Positions 48,106 through 62,169 of a DNA stretch of 64,000 nt are shown piece after piece; position 1 is the first letter of the stretch, and each line of letters opens with the position of its first letter. The position numbers and the translations under genes are program-made. The DNA is taken from the NCBI GenBank assembly GCA_005656395.1, contig SRSI01000077.1:930001-994000 (forward strand), given 5' to 3'. The DNA is from Strongyloides papillosus. Its lineage: Eukaryota; Nematoda; Chromadorea; Rhabditida; Strongyloididae. A model generated the notes under the pieces. That model made no database searches and was not told the origin of the DNA. It saw only the letters and a program-made list of their open reading frames with translations.

Positions 48106-51100
48106 TTATATGAGATTTTCACGAAAATATGGACTCTTTGTTGATGAATTTTGACTGTCCCTTCTAGTACCTTGAATTAATGAATCCATTTGCTCCTTGT
48201 GAGTATCTATGGTTTGGAGATGCCTAAAATAAGTATAATTAGTTATGTAATCTAGAAAAACAGTAGAAAATTAAAATAAAGCAAAACACAAGTAACATAA
48301 AACAGAAATAAAATTGTTAGTATTACTAAACACCTTGGTATTTGTTAGTTCTGATGCAGTTGTAACTATCATTTTTGGGGACATTCTTTGATGGACATCA
48401 TTTAAAAGTGGTGGCGTTGAAGGAATTGAATCTGAAACTGTTGAATCTGTGTTTGAGCTTCCACTATGTCCAGTGTTTATATGAATACCTTTCATTCCTT
48501 TAGTATTTCCAAGTTTTCTAACTCCATCAAAATTTCTTCTCATGCTTAATGTTGTAGCATGTGAGTTGATAGGATAATTGTATCCACCATTAGAAGGAAT
48601 AACGATATTATTATGATGGTGCAAGGTTTCATGAAAACGAACATTTGGGTTAATAAAAGCAGCTGGACCAATGTGAGCTCCAGCTAAAGGTGTTGGAAGA
48701 TTCCAATGAGAACCATATAAAGAAATTCTTCCAGTTGTCTAAAATTTAATATGGCAAAAAACACACGTAATATTAAAAATACAAAAGATAAAAATTGTGT
48801 AAAATTTGTTATAAAAGATACATAGACAAAAAGGTGTATGAAAAAATGAAACAAAAAATATTTTTTAGAAAAAAAACCTACTTGATTATATGAAGAGAAT
48901 TCATTTGATAATCTAGCTTGCTTATCAACTCCATCTTCATAATCGTCAAAACCATTTGTTGAATTTTTTCTTATCATTCCATATGGTGCTCCTAATGTAT
49001 TAGAGATTGGATGAACATGATATGCTGGTCCATATATAGTGGCAAAGCCAACTTGACTTTTACGTTTCTTACAACAAATAACAATTCCCATAATAATAAC
49101 AATAAGTAGCCAAAGAGCAATAACACCTGATACAGTAAAAATAAAAAAGTACGGAGAAGTCGTACTTTCTTCATTACTTTTAGTTATATCAAATTGTGTA
49201 TTTTTTGATTGAGAAGGAGATAATGAAACGGATGGTGGAAGCGTTGTTTTCAAAGAGTTAATGTTGGAAGATTTAGTTGGAAGAGGGCGAGCTGTAGTAA
49301 AAATATAAATAGGTTTTCCTGGTGTAGATTGTATTCCATCATCGTTTGCAAAAAGTGTTTCGGTTGATTTGGCTTTAATTATCGATGAAACAGTTGTAGG
49401 AGGTTCTTCTGGAGGAACTGTTGAAACTATAGGTGAACTTGTTTTTGTAGATGTTGTTGTTGAGAGTATTTTTTGGATCTTTTTATCACCTATCTTGAAA
49501 TTTGTGTCTGGAACAATTGTTTGAACAGGATTTAAAATCTCAATTACTTGTGAACCTTTTGTAGTTGAAAACTTAGGCTTTTCTGATGATGCCATTAATT
49601 GAGGAATTACTGTTAAGAATGGAGGAAAAGTGACAACAGATGAATCTGTATCCAAATCATCATCGTCGTCCTCTTTTTCTTTGTCACTAGAAACTTTAGC
49701 AACTTTTAAAGGTGCTAAATTTGTTTGACCACTTGTTAATGGTTTAGTGTTATCAACTTTTAATGGAATGTTTGTATCCTGAGGTTTCAATACATCACAA
49801 TAAGGTGGTTGGAGTGTACTTTTAAGACAATCATTAACTTGTTGTTTATCAATCTTAAAAAGCCATTCCCCAGGAAGTTTAATATTGGAAGTAGAAACAA
49901 GTTGACTTAATCCATTAACACCAGATCCTGGTAAAGTAACGTAAGAATCCTTATTATTTGAGATAATACCGGCTTCAGCACCATTACTCCATGAAATATT
50001 TTTATAAATTATATGAGCATAAGTTACATCATTTCCATTTCTAGATCTTCCTCCAATCAAAGCGACTTGGAAAGTATTCTTAAGAGATGGGTTAACTGTT
50101 GAGGTAACATCACGATAGGTAACAATAAATAAACTGGTAGCCATGAAACCTTCATTAGATGGTATATTGTCAGCAACAGTTCTAGTTGCTCTCTGTAACA
50201 ATCCGGAATCATTAGTTTCTGAAATAGTTATACGACCATTTTTAGATATATCAATTGGAGCATAAAATGGAGCAACTAATTGACTATTCATATCTTCCAG
50301 TTGATTGTTTTTATCAAAGAATTTCATAAAATTTGTTTGTGATGGATTTTCAGAAACTAATATTAATCCATTTGATGTCACAATAATGTCTTTTTTAAAA
50401 ACTCCAAAAATAACTAATGGATATCTTAATTGCCAAGAGGTTTTTGAATTCTTTGATTTTTGAAGTTCTTGAATACCACCAGTCGTATCTTTATAAAGAA
50501 TGCTACTTTCGCACACTGTAACTCCATCACCTATATATCCATCTTTACATTGACAAAAATATTTTCCTGGAGTATTGGTACATATGGCATCTTCGTGACA
50601 AATACCTGGATTATTACATTCATTAATATCTGTACACACATGATATCCATCACCTTCATAACCTGACATACATTTACATTTTTGTTGAGGTTCACCACAT
50701 TTATCTAGGTCCGTAAATGTCACAGCATTTGGAGCACATGAAGTTATATTACCAAAAGACTGACAGTTTTCCTTTCTGATTGAACATGACGGACCAGTAT
50801 AACATTCACTACAAATTCCAACAGCACATTCTCCATTTATTGTGTTACAACTTCCACTCTGACAATGGCAACAATTTGCACAATCTGAACCCCATTCACC
50901 TGGAGAACATTGTTCATCGCAAGTATTTCCTTTAATTCCAAGTTTACATCTGACTATTTTTCTATCATCCATTTGGAACATCCATTCACCTGGAATTCCT
51001 GTATTTCCATATTCTTCAAGATACATAATATTTCCAGTACCGGAGGTTGGTAAAGCAAAATAATCTTGATTATTTCCATTACTGAAACCTGCTTCAGCAC

Positions 51101-52296
51101 CTTGTGTCCATCCGATATTAGAATATACAAAGTTAGCATAACTTCCATCATCTGTATTAAATATAACCATTTGGAATGTATTTGTATTCTCTTCTGGTAA
51201 TATTTTATCACCAACAGGTTGCATTCGATCCCATGTTACAACAATAGCTGATTTGACATGAACAGATTTATCATATTGATATCTAATTTCACTTTGTCCT
51301 CTTTCTAAGACACGTCCCGATGTTATTTCTCTGAAATAAACAGCTCCACCAGTAAGAAGATTATTTCTATTCCAAAATGGAGCAACAATCTTCATATTTC
51401 CTGGAAGAATATTTAATTTATATAATTTAGAATTTTCATCGAATCCAATAGCTCCATTTGCCAATATATTAATAGTTGTATATTCTTTACCATAAAATTT
51501 AATTGGATATCTTAATGAAAGTTTTTTGTAAGCATCTAATTGTTGTGATAACTCATCGTCTCCCGCATCAATACCATACTCAAAAAGGCGACTTGAAAAA
51601 AGTGGTGCTGTGACCTGCAAAAATATAAATATATGAGGAATGTATCACGAAGGTGCTTTACAATGATATTATCTTAATTTCTATATCTTTTATTTAACAG
51701 TTTACACTTAGTTACTTGACCTATTTTATTTTAACTCAATATTTGATATAAATGATAAGTATAATTTTTTAGAAGATATTAAGATGATAAACACTCATAA
51801 TCATTTCCTCATGAATCATTAAAAGTTTTTTGGTCATTTAAATGTTTAAAAGTAAGCAAATATATCTAACTATTGAAGGTCTCTTGAACTTAATCAAAGG
51901 TTTTTAATTTGTTTATTAAATCAAACACACTTGTCTATATGATGAACTCTTTCATCTTTACTTATTTTATCTAGACATTTTATAATGGATATATTAGCTA
52001 AAAGTAAATAAAAAATACCATATCAAGATAAACATATAAAAAGAAAATAAAAGTACTAAAAACAAAATAAAAGAACCTACTTGAATGTTAATTTCTGCTG
52101 GATTTCCACCACCTAATTGCCTTCTATTTCTATTACCAGTACTCTTTTCTAATTTATCGTTAATAATTTCCTGTTCAATTCTATTTCTAGCTGCAATACG
52201 TTCTGGATCTATATGCATACATAATGATAGATTAATAATAGATAGAGAAATATAAAAAATAAATAAATGGCATTTACTATTAAACTTCAAACCCAT
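48106..52296 (-). CDS. dex-1: DEX-1-like transmembrane protein with two NIDO domains and EGF repeats
   Basis: Minus-strand exons 52296-52081, 51614-48882, about 48738-48332 and 48223-48106 give about 1157 residues. A signal peptide (MGLKFNSKCHLFIFYISLS) is followed by a basic RNRR furin-like site. Then come a NIDO domain (about 80-290; RYPIKFYGKEY ... IGWTQGAEAGF ... LPGEWMF-type end), cysteine-rich EGF repeats including a calcium-binding DINECNNPGICHEDAICTN, a second NIDO domain (about 440-680; ISWSNGAEAGI), a long Ser/Thr/Pro stalk, a membrane helix near 893-922 and a cytoplasmic tail. C. elegans DEX-1 has this layout and acts in dendrite anchoring and epidermal matrix adhesion. The last junction is uncertain: an AAG/GTGTTT donor gives ASPNHRYSQ and a stop at 48164, while a donor two bases further on gives a longer frame ending SPYFRENLI. 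Confidence 0.88.
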
Positions 52297-55200
52297 TCTT
52301 TAGTTAAATGTTTGAAGTTTTTTTTTTCTAAAAAAAATATATACACAATAAAGAAATATTGAAATGTGATATAATAACAAAAAAATTTGATAATTGTGGA
52401 TAACAATAATAAGCTATAATTACAAAGATAAATTAAATGTTATCTTATTAAAATATAGTTGTTTAAAAGAAGTTAGATATTGTATATAATAAAGCCAGTT
52501 TTTTTTAAAAAAAAATATTATTAATTTTCCAAAATTATTAAATTTGATTTGTATATAAAGATTTAATAATAATATCAGGATGACTAAATTACATTGTAAA
52601 AAAGAAAAATAATGATTATTTCTAATTAAAAAAGTACAAAACAAATAATTGTTCAATTTTTATCTAAATAAAATATATTTAAAATAATTCTAAATTTTTA
52701 TTAGTTAGGCAGGTCTATAAGATGAAATTAAATTCATATTTATTTATTAAATAATAAAAAAATCTCTTCATAGGCGAATTAATATTATTTAATATTTGCT
52801 ATCATAACTAATTATCTTATTTAGAAATAAAATTTTTTAGAACATAAAAAGTACAATTTATCGTATTATTATATAGTACTGTTTTGAGAATCACCATTTA
52901 GTAAATTTTTGTATATTTTAGTATTTGTTTAGATTAGTGTCTAAGATATAGTATCTATAGGTAATAAAACGTAGTTAGATAATGTTTTTTTTTATATTTG
53001 TATTTTATAATACAAATAAATAAATTTAGATTGTATATATGAATGTTATGGGCATTAAAAATTAAAATTGAATCAATTTGAATAATTAAATAATATTTTT
53101 TTGTAGTGGTATAAGAAAAGACTTTCAAGTATATAAAATATCAAAAAGGTTTGATAAAATAAAATTTTAGTACTTTAATTGTTATTTCAACAAATAATTT
53201 TTCTATATAATTATAAAATAAAAGTAAGGAGTAATATTTTGAACATAATATAATTATTTAAAGGAGAAAACAATTTTGTACATAAATAAAGTTTGTATAT
53301 ATAATTTAGAGTAAATAAATAAAAGAAAAAGAGGATTTATTATCTCTAAACAGTTGGATCTAAATATTATAGATAATATTACAATAGATATTTCAAATAA
53401 TATGTTTCAATATTGTATAAATTATCAAAGTATTGTAAGAGGAGTATTTAGAACAACAATAAATGACATAATTTGTTTAAAAATCAGGACTGTTATATAA
53501 TTAATTATTCTACTATTATACTCAAGAATTGTACAAAGAATTTTGTATATATCCGACTTTACACTTTTAACTGTTAACTTCTGAACAAATATCTCTAATT
53601 ATAAGATATACTATTAATGATAAAGATGTCCCATATGAACTTATAGGTGATGGTCAAGAATACTTCTTTAACATTATGATATTTATTAATAAAGAATGTA
53701 TAATTTTATCATCAATCATAAATATATACTAATCAAAGATATGTTTAATATAAATGTAAATAAATTCTTGAAAATGACCTTTATCTTCAAGTTATATTAA
53801 CACTTAATACATCCGCTTTATTTCTTCAATTATAATCTTTTAAAAGTACCATAATAAATATATACTATATATGATACATTGTCGTTATTAAATATCTTGA
53901 GACTTTCTACTAAAATAAATCATTCATTTACTTTATATACCTTTATGTGATATTTATATATATACCTAATTATGAAACAATCGAACCAAATGCCATACTT
54001 CTAAGTAGTCTTAATTAAATGGTATCAGAAAAATAAATAAAAGAAGGACATTATAAGTGTGATATATATTAGTATTTATTGTATCTTAACTAATAAATAA
54101 CAAAATGAAAATTTTATCTTCATATGATAATGAATAAACAATAATAAGAAGGTGTTAAGAACATTCTTAGGGTAATAAAATATGAATAGTAATAAATTAA
54201 TATATTGAATAATTAAAATAAAAATGTCCTTTATACCAAAAAAGTTTGAATAATAAATATTTGGAAGAATTAAGAATTAAAAAGAAAACTTATAATCAAA
54301 AGATATGACAAACAAATTTCTAACCTTGAAATTTATTGTATATCTCGTTCAGTAAAATGTTAAAATAAAATATCAAACCTGAGGTAAAAATTTTTATAAA
54401 ATTTAAAAGTGAAGCTTAGGAGATTTTAGACATAAAAGAATAATAACAATCCTTTTTAAGGTAAAATTTTAACAAAATCAAATATTAAAGTTACCATTAA
54501 AAAAGAACTTTTTTAAAATATAAAAATTGTCGTGATGTTATATTTAAAAGAGATAAGGTAATTCAAAAAAAATTATTGGAATTAAAAAATCGTACCAAGG
54601 TGAAATTTTTTGAAAGGAAGGTGAAGAGGCGAAAAGCATAATTGGTTAAGGAAAAGATAACTAAATGAGCTGGTTAAAAGATATTACAAAATTTTATTCA
54701 ATTATTTTTTTATTCTTTTGGAAGGAAGGGGTATATTAATAAAAGAAAAAACAAGATTAGAGTAAATATATGATAATTAATATATCAATAAAATAAAATC
54801 AAAACTATTAATTCTAATTCAAAAGGAGATAAGATGTATAATAATAGAATTTAAATATATATTTAACTATACATGGAATTCTGGTTTTCAAAGATTATTA
54901 TATTGTATTTTTTTTTTTAAATTCATAAATTATAAACTTCATTTTAAAAGCTCATTTATTTTTTACTTTTTTTAAATTATGAAATGATTAAAAGTAACCT
55001 TTAAATGGTCAACTAAAAAAGTTTGATTTAAAAAGATGGTTGCCATAAATAGCCATACTCTTTTTTTTAAATGTCAAGAAGGGTCAGGTAAAGGTTATAT
55101 CTTTAATAATAGCCTCCTTGTTTTGGTAAACATCTTATTTGTCCTATGCATAGAGATAAACAATACCTACCTAAGTAATTTATGGAACCACATTTAAAAT

Positions 55201-57395
55201 AATGTCATTATAGTGAAATTATTAAAGACAACAGTCAATGCATATAATAATTACGGCATATGTTTTAAATGTATATAATACTTCACCATGTAGTGGTTTT
55301 TTAACATTAAAAGGAATAATAATTATAATTATAAGTTGCGTAACATTTCGGAAAAACAAATGACTATAAGTTGATGATGAAAAGGGGTACTATTAAAAGA
55401 GAACACTGTTAAAAAAAGATTCAATTTATTAATAAATTTATCGTAATAAAAATTCCATCTTATACATAATAGAAAAGTAAAACTATGATGCTTCATAAAT
55501 TTTTGTATGTTTTTAAAAGATTTTAGTTATCTTATTATGTATTAATAAGTCCAGTTATTACTAAAATGATAATTAAAAATAAATCAATCTAGAAGTTGAT
55601 TTGAAATTTTCTATTGAGGTGAATAAATTTAATAGTAAAGATAATAAAAATAAACTGTAAATAGTATCATTTAAAATTTAAAAAAAAACAAATATAAAAA
55701 AGAAATAGACAACCATAAATAAAAAAAGATGATAAGAGAAATTAATATTACTTGTAGTAATAATATATTTATGAATTGTAACGATTAAATATCATTAATG
55801 ATACTTCATTTACTTTGAAAATTGGGTAATAAAAAGAATTGATGACATTGAGAAGGAGAACTAAATATATGTTTAATTTTCATTGATATATATTCATACA
55901 ATCATTTGTTTTATGAATAATTTGAAATTTATAAGGAAATGTTAAGACATATGTGATTTTAATGTTTAATCAGCCTTAGTTATAGTTTATATTTGAAAGA
56001 TAAATACCAGGTGTTCTTACTTAATTTACCTTTCATAGATTAATTTCATATATATTATTACTATTTACAAAAAAGTAAAAGTTAAAATGATTGATTAAAA
56101 ATGATTTTCTGATCTAAATAATATGAAAACAACCAAAAAATGAATAGAAATTAAAGAAATATACTTAACAAATGAATAATAAAAAATAATTTTTTTGTAA
56201 AATTTTATTATAAAAGTGCTGTATTTTGCTACCATATGATATATCAGAGCATCACTGGACAAATAAAAAGGAAAAATTATCAAGGTCAAAAGAAAAAATA
56301 ATTATTGCCTTTTCTTAAACCACATTTGAAATGGTGGAATGAGAATAAAAAATAAGAAGCTTTGCGTGAAGTCAAAAGTGTAAAATGGTTCAAATAGGTG
56401 TATATCAGATGGATGAATTGTGAAAGAAGTCAATTGAAATGCTAATACAAAAGAAATATCGTATGTATTTTCATTGACCAGTATATGTCAAGTTTGATAA
56501 AGGAAATATCAAAGAGAAGGTAGAACAATAGACATGATATTGTAAGGTGAGTATTGCCAAATAAAAATGAAAAGAATTAATGGAATGTAATTATGGGATT
56601 TGAAGAAATACATTATAAGAGTGAGCCGAATTGAAAAATGAGAAGATGCAAATAATAGAAAGTGATGAATAGAGGATTTCTTTTTTTTTTCTTAAATTGT
56701 CATTTTAATTAAACTTTTTCTTTTGATAAACAAAGTACATATATATTATTAATGACTTATTAAACAAATTCCATATATCTCAATGTTTATAAGATATTTG
56801 TGTGAAAGTACATTGATTTGAATAAATAAATTGATGAAAGCATTTGTATGATAAGTGTATTTAAAATTAATTTTTTTTGATTTTTAATCATTCTGTTAAT
56901 TTTTAATAGTTTAAATTAACAACATTGAACTCTTATATTTTCCAGTTACAATTTTTTAAACATTTTCAAACACAGACTTGTGAAATAGTCAAAAAGACTT
57001 ATCAATTGGTTGGTGAAATTTTTATCAAATATAATCTTCTTATTAACAATACAATAAAATCTATAGATGAAATATAAGATTGAACACAAAATATCACTAT
57101 TTTACTTTTTATAGACAAGGTATACACTTTTGAAGAAGGAAAAATTACTTTAAAAAATTTTTAAAAAATAGTTAAATTTTTTTATTTGTCAATTTTTTCC
57201 ATTAAAATGCGACAATTGAAAAGTATCACCTTAAAAAATATAATACGGGCAAAGGAAAATTTATTTAATTTTCTACATATGTTTAACAATTATAAATTAG
57301 TGAAAGTTATAAAAAGAAATGTTTTAAAGAATCTATGAAAATTAACTATTTATTAATAAAAATACAAGACGGTAAATGACATATATACTTAAAAT
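52297..57395. other. Second gene desert, AT-rich
   Basis: Five kilobases upstream of the dex-1-like gene (-) and downstream of the UGT (-). No ORF with coding character, tRNA-like box, array or transposon remnant was recognised. Less AT-rich patches at 54590-54660 and 56320-56660 were inspected on both strands without result. It probably contains the regulatory region of the dex-1-like gene. Confidence 0.5.
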
Positions 57396-59034
57396 TCATT
57401 CTTTTTTATCTTTCTTTTTAGTACATAATTTGTTAACTATAAATTTGTATAATCTATATAGTCCATAAAAAATTACTAACAAAATTAACATTACTATAAA
57501 TCCTAGGAATAAGATTACATCTATTAAAGCATATTGGAAGATACTCATATCATGTCCTTCCATATTTAAATTAGGAAGTTTTTTGAATTTTGCGGCGAAT
57601 TCAATGTGTTTTACAAAAACGTCCGTCTGATTATAAGGTCTATTAATGATCATTTCTTTGATTATTTGTGCTTTTTGTTTTAAAACATTATTGTCATCTA
57701 ACAAAATCTCTATAGATTCTTTAATTATTTCAGGATTCTTAAGATTATGTTTTGAAACCATTTTTCCAAGTCCTAATTTTTCTGCAATTCTGGCATTTCT
57801 AGGTTGATCACCAAATAATGGAACCACAATTAATGGCATTCCATAATGTGCAGATTCTGATAAACTGTTTAAACCACCATGAGTCATAAATCCTGACAAT
57901 CTTGGATCATTCAACAAATCTGTTTGTGGAACCCATTTACTTAAGTAAATATTATCAACATCTTTAGCAAAACCATCTTCTGGATTTTCATATTTCCATA
58001 TAAATGTTACATCAGGAAATTGTTTAATAGCTTCAATTAATCCTTTTTTAAAATCTTGTGGCATCATTATACTTTTCGCTATACTTCCAAAAGATATTAA
58101 TATATTTTTTTTACGTTTTGATAGTAATGAATCCCATTCTTTGTTTAATAAATTAGGTTTAGGAATAGAAAATCCCCCTATTTGAACTATTTTACTAAGT
58201 GTGGGATAAGCAAGATCAACGTAAGGATCTGAATTAGAAATATGAAATACAGCATCACGAAGTTGTTGTTTTATATCAACAAATCCTTCTTCAATTTCTT
58301 CGTTAAAAACTTCTTCTGTTCCAGCTATCATGTTATTATTAAACATTTCCATTAAGGTATATGAAAATATATTTTTTATTTTATTAAAAAAGGTCATTTC
58401 TTTGTCATTAGCAGCCAAATTCAAATCAGGAAGTTGTGCTAAAGGGAAAGTTAACCCAAATCTTTTAAAATGCGATGGCATAAGTCCTCCAGCAAATAAA
58501 CTTACGTGTGCTGGAATATTCAATAATTTAAAAAGGCCAAAAGCACAATAATCGATATGTTGTGTAATAGCTAAATCAAATTTTTCATTTTTTAAAAATT
58601 CAATTAATGTATGATTTTTTATGATGTGCTTGCAATTTGTTTTAGATGCTAAAACCATATTGTTTATAATTGATCGAGCCGTTAAGATTTTTCCTATGTC
58701 ATTTTCCCATACGTTACTAGTTTTAAAAAATTTTTCTACTAGTTCAAATGTTCTGTTATTTTTTTCTACATGTATTACTTTTGCAAGTTTAGTGCCAACC
58801 ATTGTAAGTCCAGGTTCAATAGGAATCATTAAACATGTCTAAAAAGACAACTAATATTTATACCTATAAACATACAACATCATGGCCTCCTCGAACAAGT
58901 ATATCAGCAACTTTTCCCATAAATTTTACATGGCTACCACCAAAATGTGGTACCACAGATAATATTTTATATGCATTTACATAATTAAATACAATAGTTA
59001 TTGAAATTAATATTAGTAAGATTTTTTTAAACAT
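57396..59034 (-). CDS. UDP-glucuronosyl/glucosyltransferase (UGT family)
   Basis: Exons 59034-58876 and 58838-57396 on the minus strand, with a 37-base intron, join to 533 residues. UGTs conjugate small lipophilic compounds in the ER lumen. A signal peptide of about 21 residues is followed by VVPHFGGSHVKFM with the catalytic-base candidate His35. The UGT signature near residues 330-380 includes WVPQTDLLND, FMTHGGLNSLSESAHYGMPL and PLFGDQPRNA, which bind the UDP-sugar. A C-terminal membrane helix (ALIDVILFLGFIVMLILLV) is followed by a short Lys-rich tail whose last five residues, KDKKE, fit the KxKxx ER-retrieval pattern. Nematodes have many UGTs with roles in drug and toxin metabolism; the substrate is unknown. 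Confidence 0.93.
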
Positions 59035-59363
59035 ACTTTAATATAAGATGTTATAAAAATATCGAGAACTCATTGTCATTTAATAATAGAATCTTATCAG
59101 TTTAATAAAATTATATCATCTTATATATGTTATAAATGTATTATTTTTATCATATTTGATAAATAATGATACTATTTAAGATATAAAATGATAAATTGTG
59201 ATTGGTTAATTAAAAATTCTAGAATATGCACATTTAACAACATTATAGTGCTAAATATTTACATACTATCACATATAAGTCAAATTTTAAAAGATTATTT
59301 AAAATTGTAATTAATAATTTTTAATTACCATTTACTAATAATAATTTATGGTTTTCTTAACGT
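59035..59363. other. Divergent promoter spacer
   Basis: A short AT-rich interval shared by the UGT (-) and the PH-like ORF (+). No specific site was recognised. Confidence 0.5.
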
Positions 59364-60076
59364 ATGGTTTGGAATAAACGTCCAGATCTTGAAAAACAAG
59401 TTAAATTAGACAACCAAAACTATTATTTTACTAACAATTTAAAAAAAGTCTGTTTATTTTATATAGAAAAAAAATTAATTATTTTTTTCAGGATGTTGAT
59501 TTACCAGATTTCCATTGTAATGATTTAAGCTTTATTCACCCCGTACGTCGGGACTTTGTTCTTGTAATATGCACCATAAAGGGTTTATTTTTTAATGCTT
59601 CATCGAAATGTAAAGAAAGATTTGTAGTTTTTACAAAGACTGGATTACTGTTAATATATAAAAGTAATAATCAAGGAATTCTAGTAAATGTCAAACATGC
59701 AAAATCATTAAAATTTGACAGATTTACGATAAGTTTTGAAGGGGAAAGAACAAAATTCCATGGTATTACACTAAGTTATGATTTTGGAAAATTAAGTTTA
59801 TTACTCAATCATACTCAAAGAAGTAGTTTTTGTCAAGATTTGATGGCTCTATATCATGAATCTCCGCATCATACAAATATTAACGACCAAATTACTAGAA
59901 AAGGGAATGATAATGATGCAACGCAGCAATTAATCAATTGTTACCAAAACATTAACTGTGAAAATAATGACCAGAAATGTGAAATACTTAATAAAAGTAG
60001 CATATTAACTATGAAATCATTCGTCGATGGTTGCAAAATGACGTCAACTCCAATAAACAATAATAATAATAATTAA
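59364..60076 (+). CDS. Unknown protein, possible PH-like fold
   Basis: Exons 59364-59447 and 59492-60076 join in phase 0 to 222 residues. The donor is GTCTGT, less typical than others here, but read-through stops in frame and the spliced version is continuous. The middle (about residues 45-150) has alternating strands and a terminal helix-like stretch (FVLVICTIKGLFF, KERFVVFTKTGLLLIYKS, SFCQDLMALYHES) that resemble a pleckstrin-homology-type barrel with a capping helix, but no signature settles it. The last 70 residues are Asn-rich and end in an Asn run. The gene converges on INTS9 with stops about 107 bases apart. Function unknown. Confidence 0.55.
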
Positions 60077-60183
60077 AAAATAATTCCATTAATATACATT
60101 AACAATTGTCTAAAAAACTACATTTTTTGTACGTTATTTTTAATACATTTTATATACAGTTGATTTATATAACAAAAAATCAT

Positions 60184-62169
60184 TTAAAAACAAATCAAAG
60201 TTTTAGACAAAATCTTGGCCAATTTTTCTCTTATTCCTGGATCATCGCAAATGATTCTAGTTTTATTTATCTTATTATTAATTTTTACTACAGCACTCTT
60301 AGGCTTATAAATATTAATTGTTGCCATTAAGTTACTTCCCCCTGACTCTTCAAGATCAAATTCAAATTTATCATTTTTTAAATCTTTTGTTAGTTGAGTG
60401 ACATCTACTAATCCGTACATTGGGATCTTTGTTAGTGGTTTGAAATTTCTCCTTGAATCTTCACTTGTAGCAATAAATTTGTTGTCAGTTGCGTTTAAAA
60501 ATCCTTTGACAGAATATAAATTATTTGTCTTAACATCTGACTCTACATTAATTACTGTAACCATTGCTTCTGAACATAAAACGTCTTTGAATTTTTTATC
60601 ACACTTAATATTAAATACGTCGCCATATCTAAAAAACCTAGCCCTCGGATCACGAATTGTAACATATCCTGAATTGACATCTGGTTTATAAATTTCAGAT
60701 AAGAAAATTTGTTTAGGATTGATTACATTCAACAAGTTTGAGGAAACAAAAGGTTCATTTAATGTATAGTCTAGAGGACATGTAAAACATTTGATTGCAA
60801 ACTTTTGGAAAGGTCCACATAAATTCTCAAATGGATAGTCAGGATCCACTTGAACTATACTATTTCTTGGATCTTTACCAAGCATATACATAAAATGAAC
60901 TACGTCACCCATACGGAGAGAAGGATGTCCAGTAATTACTATTGAAGGAGATCGGAATTCACTTGCTAAAACATCTGTAAAACTATCATAGATCTTCAAT
61001 CTATTATTTTTAATTAAGTCGTCAAATTCAAATGGATCTTCAGGATTAGAGCACTTATTTTTTCTATAACTTATCAAATATTCAGGGAACCTTGAAGCAT
61101 ATGCTATTGTTGTTCTTGCATTTGGAGCAACATAAAATATTGAAACATCTCTAAAATTTGTCGAGTGTCTTAAAACTTGTGATACATTAATAATAAGTTC
61201 TAACAATAATGAAACTGATGATACTGGAAAAATAACAGTTCCTAGATCCATTAGTGTTTGAAATACAATACTTTTGATTGTTGATACATTAATATTAAAA
61301 TTGTACATAGGATTAGGATTAATAGAATTTAGTAACAATATATCAGCTTCAGCATGGGACTTTAAGTCCATACATTTGTTATGAGTTCTTATAACACTTG
61401 AATTTGCTATATAAGATATTTTTTCTGTTCCATTAAAAATTACCCAATTACAAGAACCAATTTGAAATCCCGATGGAGTTGGCATAATCTCTACACTATT
61501 ATTAATAGAAACTTTTGAGTTTAAATAAATTGGTGTAGCTCTAGCTATTGTTGTATCAATACAAAGTTTACTATACATTCCCCTCCATTCTTTTGGATTC
61601 GTAAGAGGTCGATTCAGAAAACTATACCAGAATTTATAATCTCTCCATGGAGCATCATCATTGTCTTCATTAAAATTCACTTTAACTTTTTCAGCCCTTT
61701 CAAAATACATTAGTAAGTCATTCATTGCTAATTTGGCAAATTCAATAACAGAATCTGTGGCATAAATTACACCACGAAAAGAATCCACAGGAACTAAGTA
61801 AGGGAGAGCCAAAAAAGACTCAACATTTGAAATTAAAACAGCATCTAAGCTTCTTATAACATACTCAGGAGGAATTATGGGATGAAGAAGCGGTTTTGTT
61901 GTAATGAATGCTTGTCTCTCAAGTACTTTAATAAAATCATATTCTGGGTGTTCTTGATGGGGAATTGGAAATAAATCTGAAGAGTAACTGAAAAAAAACT
62001 GTAAAGAAAATTATTTTCCAAGTAGTACTTACTTAGTAAATTCTTGCAGAGGCATAAATACATCCATTGATGACATGGAAAGTCCCGTATCCAGAAGAAT
62101 GTTACAATCATCAAATTGAATATAGAAACATGGTTTATTAGGAAGCCAAGAGTATACTTTAACTTTCAT
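60184..62169 (-). CDS. ints-9: Integrator complex subunit 9 (INTS9)
   Basis: Exons 62169-62033 and 61987-60184 on the minus strand join in phase (45-base intron) to 646 residues. INTS9 is a metallo-beta-lactamase/beta-CASP protein that pairs with the INTS11 endonuclease to cleave snRNA and other nascent transcripts. Family blocks are ILLDTGLSM near the N terminus, ALPYLVPVDSFRGVIYATDSV, GFQIGSCNWVI, IVITGHPSLRMGDVVHFM and IKCFTCPLDYTLN, matching human INTS9. The residues at the HxHxDH position read SNVESFLALPYL, with no metal ligands, as expected for the non-catalytic partner. On the minus strand an acceptor TTTCAAG abuts the ATG, so the mRNA is probably trans-spliced right at its start codon. 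The small one-pass protein gene lies 239 bases upstream on the same strand. Confidence 0.93.

Noticed and set aside
59348..59380. Upstream ATG before the PH-like gene
   Set aside because: That frame stops after about nine codons. The ATG at 59364 opens the frame that splices in phase.
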